DNA of 64,000 nucleotides. Source: Bifidobacterium merycicum DSM 6492 (GTDB taxonomy: Bacteria; Actinomycetota; Actinomycetes; Actinomycetales; Bifidobacteriaceae). Below the pieces are notes generated by a model that saw only the letters and a list, made by a program, of their open reading frames with translations, did no database searches and was not told the origin of the DNA. Of the stretch, positions 7,356 through 17,000 are shown piece by piece. Numbering within the stretch: the stretch's first letter is position 1; each line of letters opens with the position of its first letter. The translations under genes were made by a program, and so were the position numbers. The stretch is taken from contig NZ_FQTX01000002.1 in the NCBI RefSeq assembly GCF_900129045.1, positions 310,001-374,000 on the forward strand. The letters run 5' to 3'.

Positions 7356-10047
7356 GGCCGACGACGCGGAGGCGCCCGCGAGGCGCAGGCCGCGGTCGGT
7401 GGAGAGGCGCATCCGCGAGCAGGAGAAGCAGCTCACGGACCAGACGGCCGCGCAGAGGCGCAAAAGGCGCGCGGCGCGCGACGTCTACTCGGCCGTCGGA
7501 TTCGACCTCATGTACAAGGACGGCATCTGCCAGGTCGAGGAGGGCCTCTTCTCCCAGACCATCGCCTTCGACGACATCAGCTACCAGTCCGCGCGCGAGG
7601 AGAGCCAGCAGGCCATCTTCAGCGGGTGGTGCCAGCTGTTCGACTACTTCGGCGCGGAGACCTGCGTGCAGCTCACCGTGACCAACACCCCCATACCGGC
7701 GTCCGAGATCGGGCGCATGAAGTTCTTCGAGGAGGGCGCGCCCGAGACGGCGGAGTACGCCCGCGAATACAACCGCATCCTCAACGACAAGATGCGCGAG
7801 GGCGTCTCCAACCTCGTGCGCGAGCGCTACCTGACCTTCAGCACGCTCGCGCCCGACGTCGACGCCGCCGTGCCCAAGCTCGCCCGCATGCGCTCCGACG
7901 CCGTGCAGACGCTGAACAAGATCCGCAGCTCTGCGAGGCCGCTTTCCGGCGAGGAGAGGCTGCGCGCCATCCACAGCCAGCTGAGGCCGGGGAAGCCCTT
8001 CAGCTTCTCCTGGGACGCCGTGGGCGCCACACGCGGCCTCACCGCGAAGGACCTCGTGTGCCCGATGTCGCTCGACTTCAAGCCGGAGGGCTCCGGCACC
8101 TGCTACAGGAGCGAGGGCGTCTGGTGCCAGGTGCTCTCCCTGCACCGGTTCGGGAGCGAGCTTTCCGACCGCTGCCTCGCCGAGATCATCGACCTACCCA
8201 TACCGCTCAACGTGACGCTGCACGTGCAGGCCATGGACAAGGCCAAGGCCGTCGCCTACGTGAAGAAGCGCCTGGCGTGGATGGACAAGGAGATCATCGA
8301 CGAGCAGATGGGCGCCGTGAAGAAGGGCTACGACTTCCAGATCCTGCCCAGCGAGCTCAAGTATTCCAAGGAGGAGGCCGAGGACCTGCTCGACCACCTG
8401 CAGAACAAGAACCAGCGCCTGTTCGTCTACACGGGACTCGTGTTCACCTACGCGGCGACGCGCGAGGAGCTCGACGACCAGGTCATGCAGATCGTGTCGA
8501 CCGCCCGCCGCAACTCCATCGAGTGCGACACGCTCGACTACCGCCAGCGCGAGGGCATGAACTCGATCCTGCCGCTCGGCCACAACCACGTGCAGGTGTG
8601 CCGCATGATGACGACCGCGCAGGTCGCCATCCAGATGCCCTTCGCGACCCAGGAGCTCGCCCAGGAGGGCGGCGGCTACTACGGCCAGAACAAGCAGTCC
8701 TCGAACCTGGTGCTCTGCAACAGGAAGCGCCTCGCGAGCCCCATGGGGTTCGTGGCAGGCAAGCCGGGCTCGGGCAAGTCCTTCTCCGTGAAGCGCGAGA
8801 TCGAGAACACGATCCTTGCTTACCCCGACGACGAGGTCATCATCCTCGACCCCGCGGGCGAGTACGCGCCGGTCGTGGAGGGCAACGGCGGCGAGTGCAT
8901 ACGGTTCGCCCCCGACTCCGGCACGCACCTGAACCCCTTCGACCTCTCCGACGTGGCGCACCAGTCGACGGCGGCGCAGATGGCGTTCAAGATCGACGCG
9001 TTCCTAGCGCTGTCGTCGGCCACCATGGCGGAGGGCAGCCAGGGGCTTCCCGAGGCGGACAAGTCCATCATCAGCAGGTGCGTGGAGCTCGCGTACTCCG
9101 AGTGCGCCGACGAGGGGCGCCTGCCGCTTCTGGGCGACTTCCACCGCATCCTCTCGGAACAGCCCGAGCGCGAGGCCCGCGACATCGCGCTGCGCTACGA
9201 GCGCTACGTGAAGGGGGCGCTCTCGTTCTTCAACCACGAGTCCAACGTCACCTTCGAGAAGCGCGTGACCAACGTCGACTTCAAGGACCTCTCGGAGAAC
9301 ATGCGGGCTTTCGGCATCGTCGCCGTCCTGGAGACGGTGCGCAACCGCATGTACTACAACTTCGAGCGCGGCGTGACCACCTGGCTCTACATCGACGAGG
9401 TGCAGAGCCTGTTCGGGCACCCGGCGGTAATCACGTACTTCTCGAAGTTCTGGGCGGAGGGCCGCAAGTTCAACCTCGTCTGCACCGGCATCACGCAGAA
9501 CAGCGTCTACATGCTGGAGCACGAGGAGGCCCGCAACATGGTGCTCAACTCCGACTTCATCCTGCTACACAAGCAGTCCCCGCTCGACCGCAAGGCATGG
9601 GTCGACCTGCTGGACCTCTCCGCACAGGAGGCCGGGTACATCGACGAGTCGATACGCGCCGGCGAGGGCCTGCTCGTCGCCGGCGGCGCGCGCATCCCCA
9701 TAAAAGACGACTTCCCCAAGGGCGCGCTCTACGACCTCTTCAACACCAAGCCCGAGGAGATCGCCGCAATGAAGAAGGCCTCCGAGTTCGCCGCGAGGGC
9801 GCGCGAGCGCAAGGGGCCGGCGGCCCACGCAACGCTCGCGGAGCGCTGCGCGCGGCTCGCGAGGGAGTCCGGAGGCGCCTGGCGGGGCACGGCGACCGAG
9901 CTCGCCAACGCCCTCGGCATGGCGGGCGCCAACCCCTCGAAGCTCTCCAAGGACGTCGCTGCATGCGGCCTGGAGTCCGCAGGCGCGTCCATGAGGCGCG
10001 AGGCGCGCGGAAAGCGCACGACGATCGTCATCTCCGCGAAGGCGTGA
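7321..10047 (+). CDS. virB4: VirB4/TraE-type conjugation ATPase
   Basis: A 908-aa ATPase starting at TTG 7321 (RBS AAGGGAG), inside the end of the PrgI gene. Walker A is GKPGSGKS near residue 478, Walker B TTWLYIDEVQ near 685, and a VirB4-type N-terminal domain precedes them. VirB4 powers pilus and channel assembly. The last ~70 residues, after a charged linker, form a separate small helical domain (LAERCARLARESGGAWRGTA...) that looks like a winged helix and is not part of the usual VirB4 core; its role is unknown. All motifs are intact. Confidence 0.92.
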   Translation: MLNPLGKKAKNKADDAEAPARRRPRSVERRIREQEKQLTDQTAAQRRKRRAARDVYSAVGFDLMYKDGICQVEEGLFSQTIAFDDISYQSAREESQQAIFSGWCQLFDYFGAETCVQLTVTNTPIPASEIGRMKFFEEGAPETAEYAREYNRILNDKMREGVSNLVRERYLTFSTLAPDVDAAVPKLARMRSDAVQTLNKIRSSARPLSGEERLRAIHSQLRPGKPFSFSWDAVGATRGLTAKDLVCPMSLDFKPEGSGTCYRSEGVWCQVLSLHRFGSELSDRCLAEIIDLPIPLNVTLHVQAMDKAKAVAYVKKRLAWMDKEIIDEQMGAVKKGYDFQILPSELKYSKEEAEDLLDHLQNKNQRLFVYTGLVFTYAATREELDDQVMQIVSTARRNSIECDTLDYRQREGMNSILPLGHNHVQVCRMMTTAQVAIQMPFATQELAQEGGGYYGQNKQSSNLVLCNRKRLASPMGFVAGKPGSGKSFSVKREIENTILAYPDDEVIILDPAGEYAPVVEGNGGECIRFAPDSGTHLNPFDLSDVAHQSTAAQMAFKIDAFLALSSATMAEGSQGLPEADKSIISRCVELAYSECADEGRLPLLGDFHRILSEQPEREARDIALRYERYVKGALSFFNHESNVTFEKRVTNVDFKDLSENMRAFGIVAVLETVRNRMYYNFERGVTTWLYIDEVQSLFGHPAVITYFSKFWAEGRKFNLVCTGITQNSVYMLEHEEARNMVLNSDFILLHKQSPLDRKAWVDLLDLSAQEAGYIDESIRAGEGLLVAGGARIPIKDDFPKGALYDLFNTKPEEIAAMKKASEFAARARERKGPAAHATLAERCARLARESGGAWRGTATELANALGMAGANPSKLSKDVAACGLESAGASMRREARGKRTTIVISAKA

Positions 10048-10054
10048 TCCGACC

Positions 10055-11725
10055 ATGCCTGCGAAGGACGTCGCATACGAGACCCACGCGCCGACGCTCG
10101 CGTCCGACGCCGCATCGGCGGCAAGGGACGCGGGAGAGGCAGCGCGCACGGGCAGGACAGACGCCGTATCCGCGGGCATCGTCCGCGCGTCCGAAAGGCG
10201 CGGGTTCGGGGCGAAAACGGCCGGCAGGTCGCCCGCAACTCCATCGAAACAGCAGGTCGGCGCTGCAAAGGCGTCGAAGTCAAAGCTGGATTTGACCTCA
10301 GAGGAGCAATCCAGGACGGCATTGCACAGGGCGACCGGGGCGGCATATGCGGGCGCCGCATCGGTCGCGAGGGCGGCCGACGGGGCAGACGACGGCGACG
10401 AGGACGAGAGCGTCGCCTACCCGCCGTCGAGGAGGCCGGCATCGGCCAGGGCGGCGGAGCACGCGGCAGACGCCAAGGAAGCAGCAGTGGCTGATCAGCA
10501 ACAAGCCGCCCGGGCCTCCGCCGCGAAGCACGCCGACAAGGCGTGGTCCGCGGGCAAGGCGGGAAAGGCCGCCAAGGCCGACCGCGAGCGAAGGAGGGCA
10601 TCGGCCGCGAAGGCGCGCATGCAGTCGAGGCGGACGTGGCTCAAGGCGCGCGCGTCCCAGGAGGCGCAGGCGAAGGCAGCGGGCGCCGTCGCGAAGAAGG
10701 GGGTGCGGGCCAGGCTCGCCGTCGCGGCGTCGTCGATGGCGGCGCCGGCTGCGGGCGCGCTCGCGGGGATCCTGTTCTTCGTGCTCGCCGCGATCCTCGT
10801 CTCGCAGCTCGTGAGCGCGCTGTTCGGCTTCTGGGACAACGAGGCCAGGGCCCAGGCGGTCGAGGGCCTTCCTCCCTACATAACCGCCGACATGGTCGAG
10901 GCGGCGCTCGAGTGCCAGGAGCAGTACGGCCACCCGGCCGGGTGCACGCTCGCGCAGATCATCTGCGAGTCGGGGCAGGGAGACCACCTGTCGGGGCTCG
11001 CCACCCAGGACAACAACCTCTTCGGCATCAAGTGGGCGGCGAGCTTCGCCTCGTGCCCCGAGGTGTCGGGCAAGTCGTCATGGTCGACCGGCGAGGAGTA
11101 CGGCGGCGAGTACGTGACCATCATGGCCGACTTCACGAGCTTCAGGTCCCACAGGGACTGCATCGTCTTCCGCTCCCGCGTGCTGCTGCAGAGCGACCGA
11201 TACGCCGGAAACGAGCTCATTCAGCGGGCGATCGCCGAGCACGACTCGGACCTCATGGCCGAGGGCCTCAAGGACGCCGGCTACGCGACGAGCTCGAGCT
11301 ACGTCGAGTCGCTGAAGTCGGTCATGGACACGTACGGCCTGCGGCGCTTCGACGGCATGAGCGTCGAGGACTGGAAGAGCGGCACCGCCTCCGGCAACGC
11401 CGTCGTCGCCGCGGCCACGAGCCAGCTCGGCGTTCCCTACGTCTGGGGCGGCTCCACGCCGGGCGTGGGCCTGGACTGCTCCGGGCTCACGCAGTGGTGC
11501 TACGCGCAGGCCGGCATCGCGATCCCGCGCACGGCCGACGCGCAGGCCGCGGCGGGCACGCACGTGCCGCTGTCCGAGGCGAGGCCCGGCGACATCCTCT
11601 GGCGCCCGGGCCATGTCGCCATCTACGCCGGCGGAGACGAGTACATACACGAGCCCCACTCGGGGGCCGTCTGCGAGAGGTCGAGCGGCATCGCGTACTT
11701 CACCTGCGCGGTCCGGTTCCGATGA
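10055..11725 (+). CDS. Bifunctional cell-wall hydrolase: GH73-type glucosaminidase plus NlpC/P60
   Basis: The 556-aa protein is the VirB1-like wall hydrolase of the transfer channel. Residues 1-225 are an Ala/Lys/Arg-rich cytoplasmic extension of low complexity. A single membrane helix follows (~230-255). The outside part holds a glucosaminidase-like domain (~275-435, with the acid in ICESGQGDHLSG and the motif DNNLFGIK), then an NlpC/P60 domain (~445-556) with catalytic Cys in GLDCSGL (~475) and His in GHVAIY (~522). These cut glycan and stem peptides to open peptidoglycan locally. The long basic intracellular tail is larger than usual. Confidence 0.85.
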   Translation: MPAKDVAYETHAPTLASDAASAARDAGEAARTGRTDAVSAGIVRASERRGFGAKTAGRSPATPSKQQVGAAKASKSKLDLTSEEQSRTALHRATGAAYAGAASVARAADGADDGDEDESVAYPPSRRPASARAAEHAADAKEAAVADQQQAARASAAKHADKAWSAGKAGKAAKADRERRRASAAKARMQSRRTWLKARASQEAQAKAAGAVAKKGVRARLAVAASSMAAPAAGALAGILFFVLAAILVSQLVSALFGFWDNEARAQAVEGLPPYITADMVEAALECQEQYGHPAGCTLAQIICESGQGDHLSGLATQDNNLFGIKWAASFASCPEVSGKSSWSTGEEYGGEYVTIMADFTSFRSHRDCIVFRSRVLLQSDRYAGNELIQRAIAEHDSDLMAEGLKDAGYATSSSYVESLKSVMDTYGLRRFDGMSVEDWKSGTASGNAVVAAATSQLGVPYVWGGSTPGVGLDCSGLTQWCYAQAGIAIPRTADAQAAAGTHVPLSEARPGDILWRPGHVAIYAGGDEYIHEPHSGAVCERSSGIAYFTCAVRFR

Positions 11726-11740
11726 GAAGGGAGATACGAG

Positions 11741-12451
11741 ATGGACAGGAAGAACAGGGTGATGCTCGCCGCCGCGATCGGCGCCGTGGTCGTGCTCGTC
11801 GCGAGCAGCGCGGTTAGATGCGCGGTGTCGAGGTCGGCGGACACGGCGCCCGAGCAGCCCGCCGCGGAACAGTCCCAGGAGGCCGACATGGGCGCCCGGG
11901 AGAAGGCCATGGGGGCGCTGCGCGGCCACGCGTGGCGCTCGGAGACGGACGCATCCGCGTCCGTTGAGTTCCGCGAGGGCAGCTTCGTCGAGACCAGGGG
12001 CGGGCAGGCAACCGTGACCGCGTTCGAGGTGACGGGCTCCTCGGAGGGAGACGACTGGGCGAGCCTGGACGTCTCCTTCGTGCGCGACGGCGCCTCCGGC
12101 GACGCCGTCGTCATGCTCGAGGGGCGCGAGGGGTCGCTGCGCGTCGCGAGCGACGCCTTCGCCAACGCCGACGCCTACGTCGAGGGCAAGGCCTCGGCGG
12201 GCCCCGTGGCGGTCTCCGGCGTCACCGAGCCCTACGCGTCCCTCATCGACGGCAGGACCGACGAGCTCGCGGGCGCCGTCGCCGACCACTGCCGCAAGAA
12301 GGTGCCCGCCGCGACGCGGGCGGACTTCGACGGCGAGGTCTTCGTCGACGTCAAGGGAGGGCGCGTGAGCGCGACCTTCACCTGCGACGACCCGGCCCGC
12401 ACGATCCTCAACGTCACCTACGACGGCGCGACCTTCAATGTGGAGGGCTAG
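11741..12451 (+). CDS. Membrane-anchored hypothetical protein of the T4SS operon
   Basis: A 236-aa protein with an N-terminal membrane anchor (residues ~8-28) followed by a secreted domain of about 190 residues rich in Val, Ser, Asp and Gly. No catalytic motif or known family is recognised. A Cys follows the hydrophobic stretch (SAVRCAVS), but it does not form a good lipobox. It lies between the wall hydrolase and the VirB6-like gene, with 2 bp to the latter. An extracytoplasmic channel or stabilising component is likely from position; a VirB8-like fold cannot be excluded. Confidence 0.6.
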   Translation: MDRKNRVMLAAAIGAVVVLVASSAVRCAVSRSADTAPEQPAAEQSQEADMGAREKAMGALRGHAWRSETDASASVEFREGSFVETRGGQATVTAFEVTGSSEGDDWASLDVSFVRDGASGDAVVMLEGREGSLRVASDAFANADAYVEGKASAGPVAVSGVTEPYASLIDGRTDELAGAVADHCRKKVPAATRADFDGEVFVDVKGGRVSATFTCDDPARTILNVTYDGATFNVEG

Positions 12452-12453
12452 CC

Positions 12454-13452
12454 GTGGGCGCGATAAGACAGGCCCTCTCCGACTGGCGCTTCGCGTACGG
12501 CTTCGCCGCGGCCGTCGTGCTCCTGACGGCCGCGCTGGCGCTGCCGGAGCCCGCGTTCGCGGGCATAGCCGAGGACATCAACGCGTGGATCTGCGGCGTG
12601 CTGCGGGACACCTGCAACTGGATCTTCAACAGCCAGGTGGACATGCTGCGCGGCATCGGCGTTGACGGCGTCCTGTCGGCCGACTTCACGCAGATGCTCG
12701 GGTCCGCAGGCTCCGTCACGATGTACGACGTCGTCCGCGCGGTGTGGCAGAACGCGATCCTGCCCATCGGATGCGGCGTGCTGTCGTTCGTGTTCACCGT
12801 GCAGCTCATCAAGGTGAGCCAGCGCATGGACGGAAACGCCAGCATGCCCGGCGTCAAGGAGGTCGTGTTCCTGCTGGTTTTCTTCGCGGTGTTCCTTTTC
12901 CTCGTGCAGAACAGCTTCGAGATCATGCAGGGCATCTACGGCATAGCCAAGATCGCCATATCCCGCACCGCGGGGCTGTTCGGCACGGGCGGCGAGCTCG
13001 ACCTCTCCACGGTCTCGATCGCCACCACCGACGACGACGTGGCGGCGCTGCTCGCGATGCTCGTCATCGCGCTCATCAGCTGGGTCGTCGTAATCGTCGC
13101 CTACGTGGTGGCGCTCGTCGTGAGCTGGGCGCGTGCGCTGCAGATCTACATCATGGCCGCCTTCGCGCCGATCCCGATATCGCTCCTGGCGCTCGACGAG
13201 ACGCGCCAGATGGGCGTGGGCTACCTCAAGAACTTCGCGGCCGTGTGCCTGGCGGGCGTGATCATCCTCGTGCTCCTCGTGAGCTTCCCGATCGTGCTCG
13301 GGGGCCTGAACGCCGCCACCGTGGGCGTGCCCGTCGTCGACTCGGTCGTAGGGGGCCTCAGCTACGCACTGCAGTACCTGGCCATGTGCATCCTGCTCAT
13401 CATCTCGCTCGTCAAGAGCGGCTCGTGGGCGCGCGACGTCATGGGCGGCTAG
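12454..13452 (+). CDS. VirB6/TrbL-like polytopic membrane protein
   Basis: A 332-aa protein starting at GTG 12454. A signal-like first helix ends in PAFAG, then come about five to six long hydrophobic segments (e.g. ~140-160, ~200-230, ~262-285, ~300-325) typical of VirB6/TrbL proteins, which line the inner-membrane part of the channel. Two Cys residues in the first extracytoplasmic loop (ICGVLRDTCNW) may form a disulfide. Placement after virB4 and the hydrolase agrees with the standard order in Gram-positive ICEs. Confidence 0.75.
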   Translation: MGAIRQALSDWRFAYGFAAAVVLLTAALALPEPAFAGIAEDINAWICGVLRDTCNWIFNSQVDMLRGIGVDGVLSADFTQMLGSAGSVTMYDVVRAVWQNAILPIGCGVLSFVFTVQLIKVSQRMDGNASMPGVKEVVFLLVFFAVFLFLVQNSFEIMQGIYGIAKIAISRTAGLFGTGGELDLSTVSIATTDDDVAALLAMLVIALISWVVVIVAYVVALVVSWARALQIYIMAAFAPIPISLLALDETRQMGVGYLKNFAAVCLAGVIILVLLVSFPIVLGGLNAATVGVPVVDSVVGGLSYALQYLAMCILLIISLVKSGSWARDVMGG

Positions 13453-13549
13453 GGAGAGGAGGCCTGCGATGGCGAGGGGCCCATAGGGGTCCCGGCCGCC
13501 GACGGCGGCCGGCCCCATCCGTAACAAGCCAACCCGAAAGGAGGAGGAA

Positions 13550-14056
13550 ATGGCCGACAAGGCTGAGAAGAGGAACGTCTACATCTCGCTGCACAAGCTC
13601 TACGTGCGCGAGGGCATCGAGTACGCGGACCCCGCGACCGGCGAGGCAAAGTCGTTCAACATGGCGACGCTGCCCAGGGGCACCGTCATCGACGGCAAGG
13701 ACGTGAGCGGCTACCAGTTCAGCCCGCTGTACGTGAACCCGTCGAGGTTCAAGGGAGAGGACTGGCGCGACATACCGCTCCTGGCGGACCGGGAGGTGTG
13801 GCTCCAGAAATCGGTCCTCGACCCCGAGGGCAACCCCGTCATCGGCGAGGACGGGCGCCGCCAGAGGGACACCATCGTGGTGACGCCCCAGCAGATCAAG
13901 GACGCGATAGCGGAGTCGAGGCGCGCATGGCTCGCCGAGCACTCGCGCGACGACCGGGGGCTCGCCGACAGGGCGCAGCAGGCGCGGCACGCGTCCGAGG
14001 TGGCCTCGAAGGAGGCCCCCGAGCGCCCTTTGTCCCGCGACGCGGCGAGGGGGTGA
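13550..14056 (+). CDS. Hypothetical protein in the transfer operon
   Basis: A 168-aa soluble protein with a strong RBS (AAAGGAGGA). Its first ~110 residues are well-folded in appearance (VYISLHKLYVREG, GYQFSPLYVNPSRF); the last ~45 are a charged helix that may mediate oligomerisation. I do not recognise the family. A 97-bp gap precedes it and contains a GC-rich hairpin (GGCCGCCGACGGCGGCC) without a T run. It lies between the VirB6-like gene and the surface adhesin, so a role in transfer or cell contact is plausible. Confidence 0.55.
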   Translation: MADKAEKRNVYISLHKLYVREGIEYADPATGEAKSFNMATLPRGTVIDGKDVSGYQFSPLYVNPSRFKGEDWRDIPLLADREVWLQKSVLDPEGNPVIGEDGRRQRDTIVVTPQQIKDAIAESRRAWLAEHSRDDRGLADRAQQARHASEVASKEAPERPLSRDAARG

Positions 14057-14062
14057 GCGGCC

Positions 14063-17000
14063 ATGAGGACAGCGGCTCGTGAGGCTTCCGCCTCCAAGCT
14101 CTTCAGGGTCGTCATGGCGGCCGTGCTCGCGGTATCCATGTGCATCCCCGCGACCGCGCTGCAGGCGCAGCGCGCATTCGCGGCCTCGGACTCGCTCTCC
14201 CAGGTCACCTGGGAGGAGGCCAAGCCGCAGATCGAGCAGTACATGGGCGTGCCCTACGTGTGGGGCGGCCGTTCGACCGACGGCTGGGACTGCTCGGGCT
14301 TCGTGTCGTTCGTGATGCACGACATCTACGGCACCGACTGGCCGGGCGGCACCTGGGGCGACTCGGGCACGGGCTCGATCTACAACTACTGCGAGCCCTA
14401 CCAGGTGTTCTCGGGCGACTCGGCGGAAGACTACAACTCGGCGTTCGACAACGGCACCGTGAAGCCCGGCGACATCATCATCTTCCTGAACTCGCAGGTC
14501 GTGACGGTCCACGCCGCAATCGCAGGCGAGGACGCCACGGTCTACCACGCCTGGCACGAGGGCTTCGGAACCGGCAACTGCCGCTTCGACTACATGTGGG
14601 GCATCAACGGCGGGCATGGCAAGGTCTACAGCTCCTTCGTCGTCTACCGCGGCCTCACCGAGGGCGGCTACGTGACCATGGACAAGTCGTCCGCAGACGT
14701 GAAGGTCACGGGCGGCAACGCGCAGTACTCGCTCGCGGGGGCCGTCTTCGGCGTGTACCGCGACGGCGCGCAGGTGGCCACCATCACCACCGACGGGGAC
14801 GGCCACGGCTCCACATCCGACAAGCTCCCGAACGGCTCCTACACCGTGAGGGAGATCGAGGCGCCGGCCGGATACGCGCTCGACGGCCGCACCTTCCCGG
14901 TCACGGTCTCCGGCTCCGACGCCGGGGCGGAGATGGCCGAGCAGCCCGTGACCGTCACCCTCACCGTCGCGAAGTTCGACGACGGCACGGGGCGCCGCGA
15001 GGCGCAGGGCGACGCCACGCTTGACGGGGCGGTCTACGAGGCGAGCTACGCCTACGACGGCGGCACGAAGACCGTCACGGGCACGACGAGCAACGGCACC
15101 GTGACCTTCGAGGGCATCCCGCTCGGCGACGTCACCGTGCGCGAGCTTGAGGCGCCCGAGGGCTACCTTCCCGACGCCGAGAAACACACCCTGACCGTGA
15201 GCGCCGGCATGGCCGGCCACGACCCCGTCTTCTACTACGAGCCGGCCGACGAGTTCGCGGAAACCGTCATCCGTGGCGGCATCACTGTGGGCAAGGCCGA
15301 CTCAGAGGAGTACGACCACAGGGACGGCGACTACGCCAACTACGCCCAGGGCGACGCGACCTTCGCGGGCGCGGAGTTCGCGATCGTTAACCGCTCCGAG
15401 GGATTCATCTGGTACGACGCCAACAAGGACGGGAAGCACCAGACTGAAGAGGACTTCGAACCCGGCGCCGAGGTGCTTCGCATGACCACCTCCTACGACA
15501 AGGCGCTCGACGCCTACGTCGCCAAGACCGGCGAGCGGGCCCTGCCGTACGGCACCTACGGGGTCGTCGAGACCAAGTCGCCCGAGGGCTACACCGAGCG
15601 CGGCAAGGTCGACGTCACCTGCGAGATCCGCGAGGACGGCCAGGTGGTGGAGCTCACACGGGACTCCGGCATCGAGAACGAGGTGATCCGCGGCGGCGTG
15701 CAGGTCGAGAAGGACGACTGGGAGCTCGGCAAGTCCGAGGCCATCGGCGGCGCGGGCCACTCCGCGCTCGACGCGCAGGGCTACCTCGGGACGTCGCTCG
15801 AGGGCATCGAGTTCACGGTCACGAACGCCTCCAGGCACGGCGTGATGGTCGACGGCGAGTACGTTGGCAAGGGCGAGGTCGCGGCGACCATCTACACGTC
15901 CTGGAACGAGGAGCTCGGCGCCTACACGGCCCAGACCGGACCCGACGCGCTCCCGTACGGCACCTACACCATCATGGAGACGGCCACGAACGACTCATAC
16001 ATGCTCACCGACGGGAAGGCCCGCACCTTCGAGGTCCGCACCGACGGCGAGACCGTGACCTTCGACAAATCCGGCGCGGACCTCACGTGGCGCGACCGCG
16101 TCGTGCGCAACGACGTCCACCTGCAGAAGAAGGGCGCCGACGACTCGCACAAGTTCGCCTACGTGCCGTTCCTCATCACCAACGTCACCACGGGCGAGGC
16201 GCACGTGGCAGTGACCGACCGCAACGGGGCGCTGAACACCTCCGCCGGCTGGAACAGCCACATCCGCGACGCTAACGCCAACGACTCGCTCATCGGCAAG
16301 GAAACCATCACGGCCTCCGACGTCGACGAGTCCTGCGGCGTGTGGTTCGGCCTTGCCGAGGACGGCTCGGTCTCCGAGCCCGACGACCGGTTCGGCGCGC
16401 TGCCGTACGGCGAGTACACCATCGAGGAGCTGCGCTGCGAGTCCAACGAGGGCTACGGCCTTTGGAGCGACAGCTTCAACGTATCGCGCGACTCCACGAC
16501 GACCAAGTTCGACGTCGACCTCGGCACGGTCGACGACCAGCCCGGCCCGCGCATCGGCACGACTGCGACCGACGCCGCAGACGGCGACCACGAGGCCTAC
16601 GCCGGCAAGGTCGAGATCGTCGACACCGTCGCGTACCGCAACCTCGAGCCCGGACGTGAGTACACCGTCACGGGCACGCTCATGGACAAGGCCACGGGCG
16701 AGCCCGTCAAGGACGGCGGCAAAGAGGTGACCGCCAACGCGACCTTCACCGCCAAGGACGCCAACGGCACAGTAGACGTCACCTTCTCGTTCGACGCGTC
16801 CGCGCTCGCCGGCCACGACGTCGTAGCCTTCGAGACGCTCACGCATGAGAGCCGCGAGGTCGCCGTGCACGCGGAGATCGAGGACGAGGGCCAGACCGTG
16901 AGCATCGTCCCCAAGCCCGAAATCGGCACCACGGCGGTCGACGCCGACGACCTTGACCACGAGGCGGAGGCCGACTCCAAGGTCGAGATCCGCGACGTGG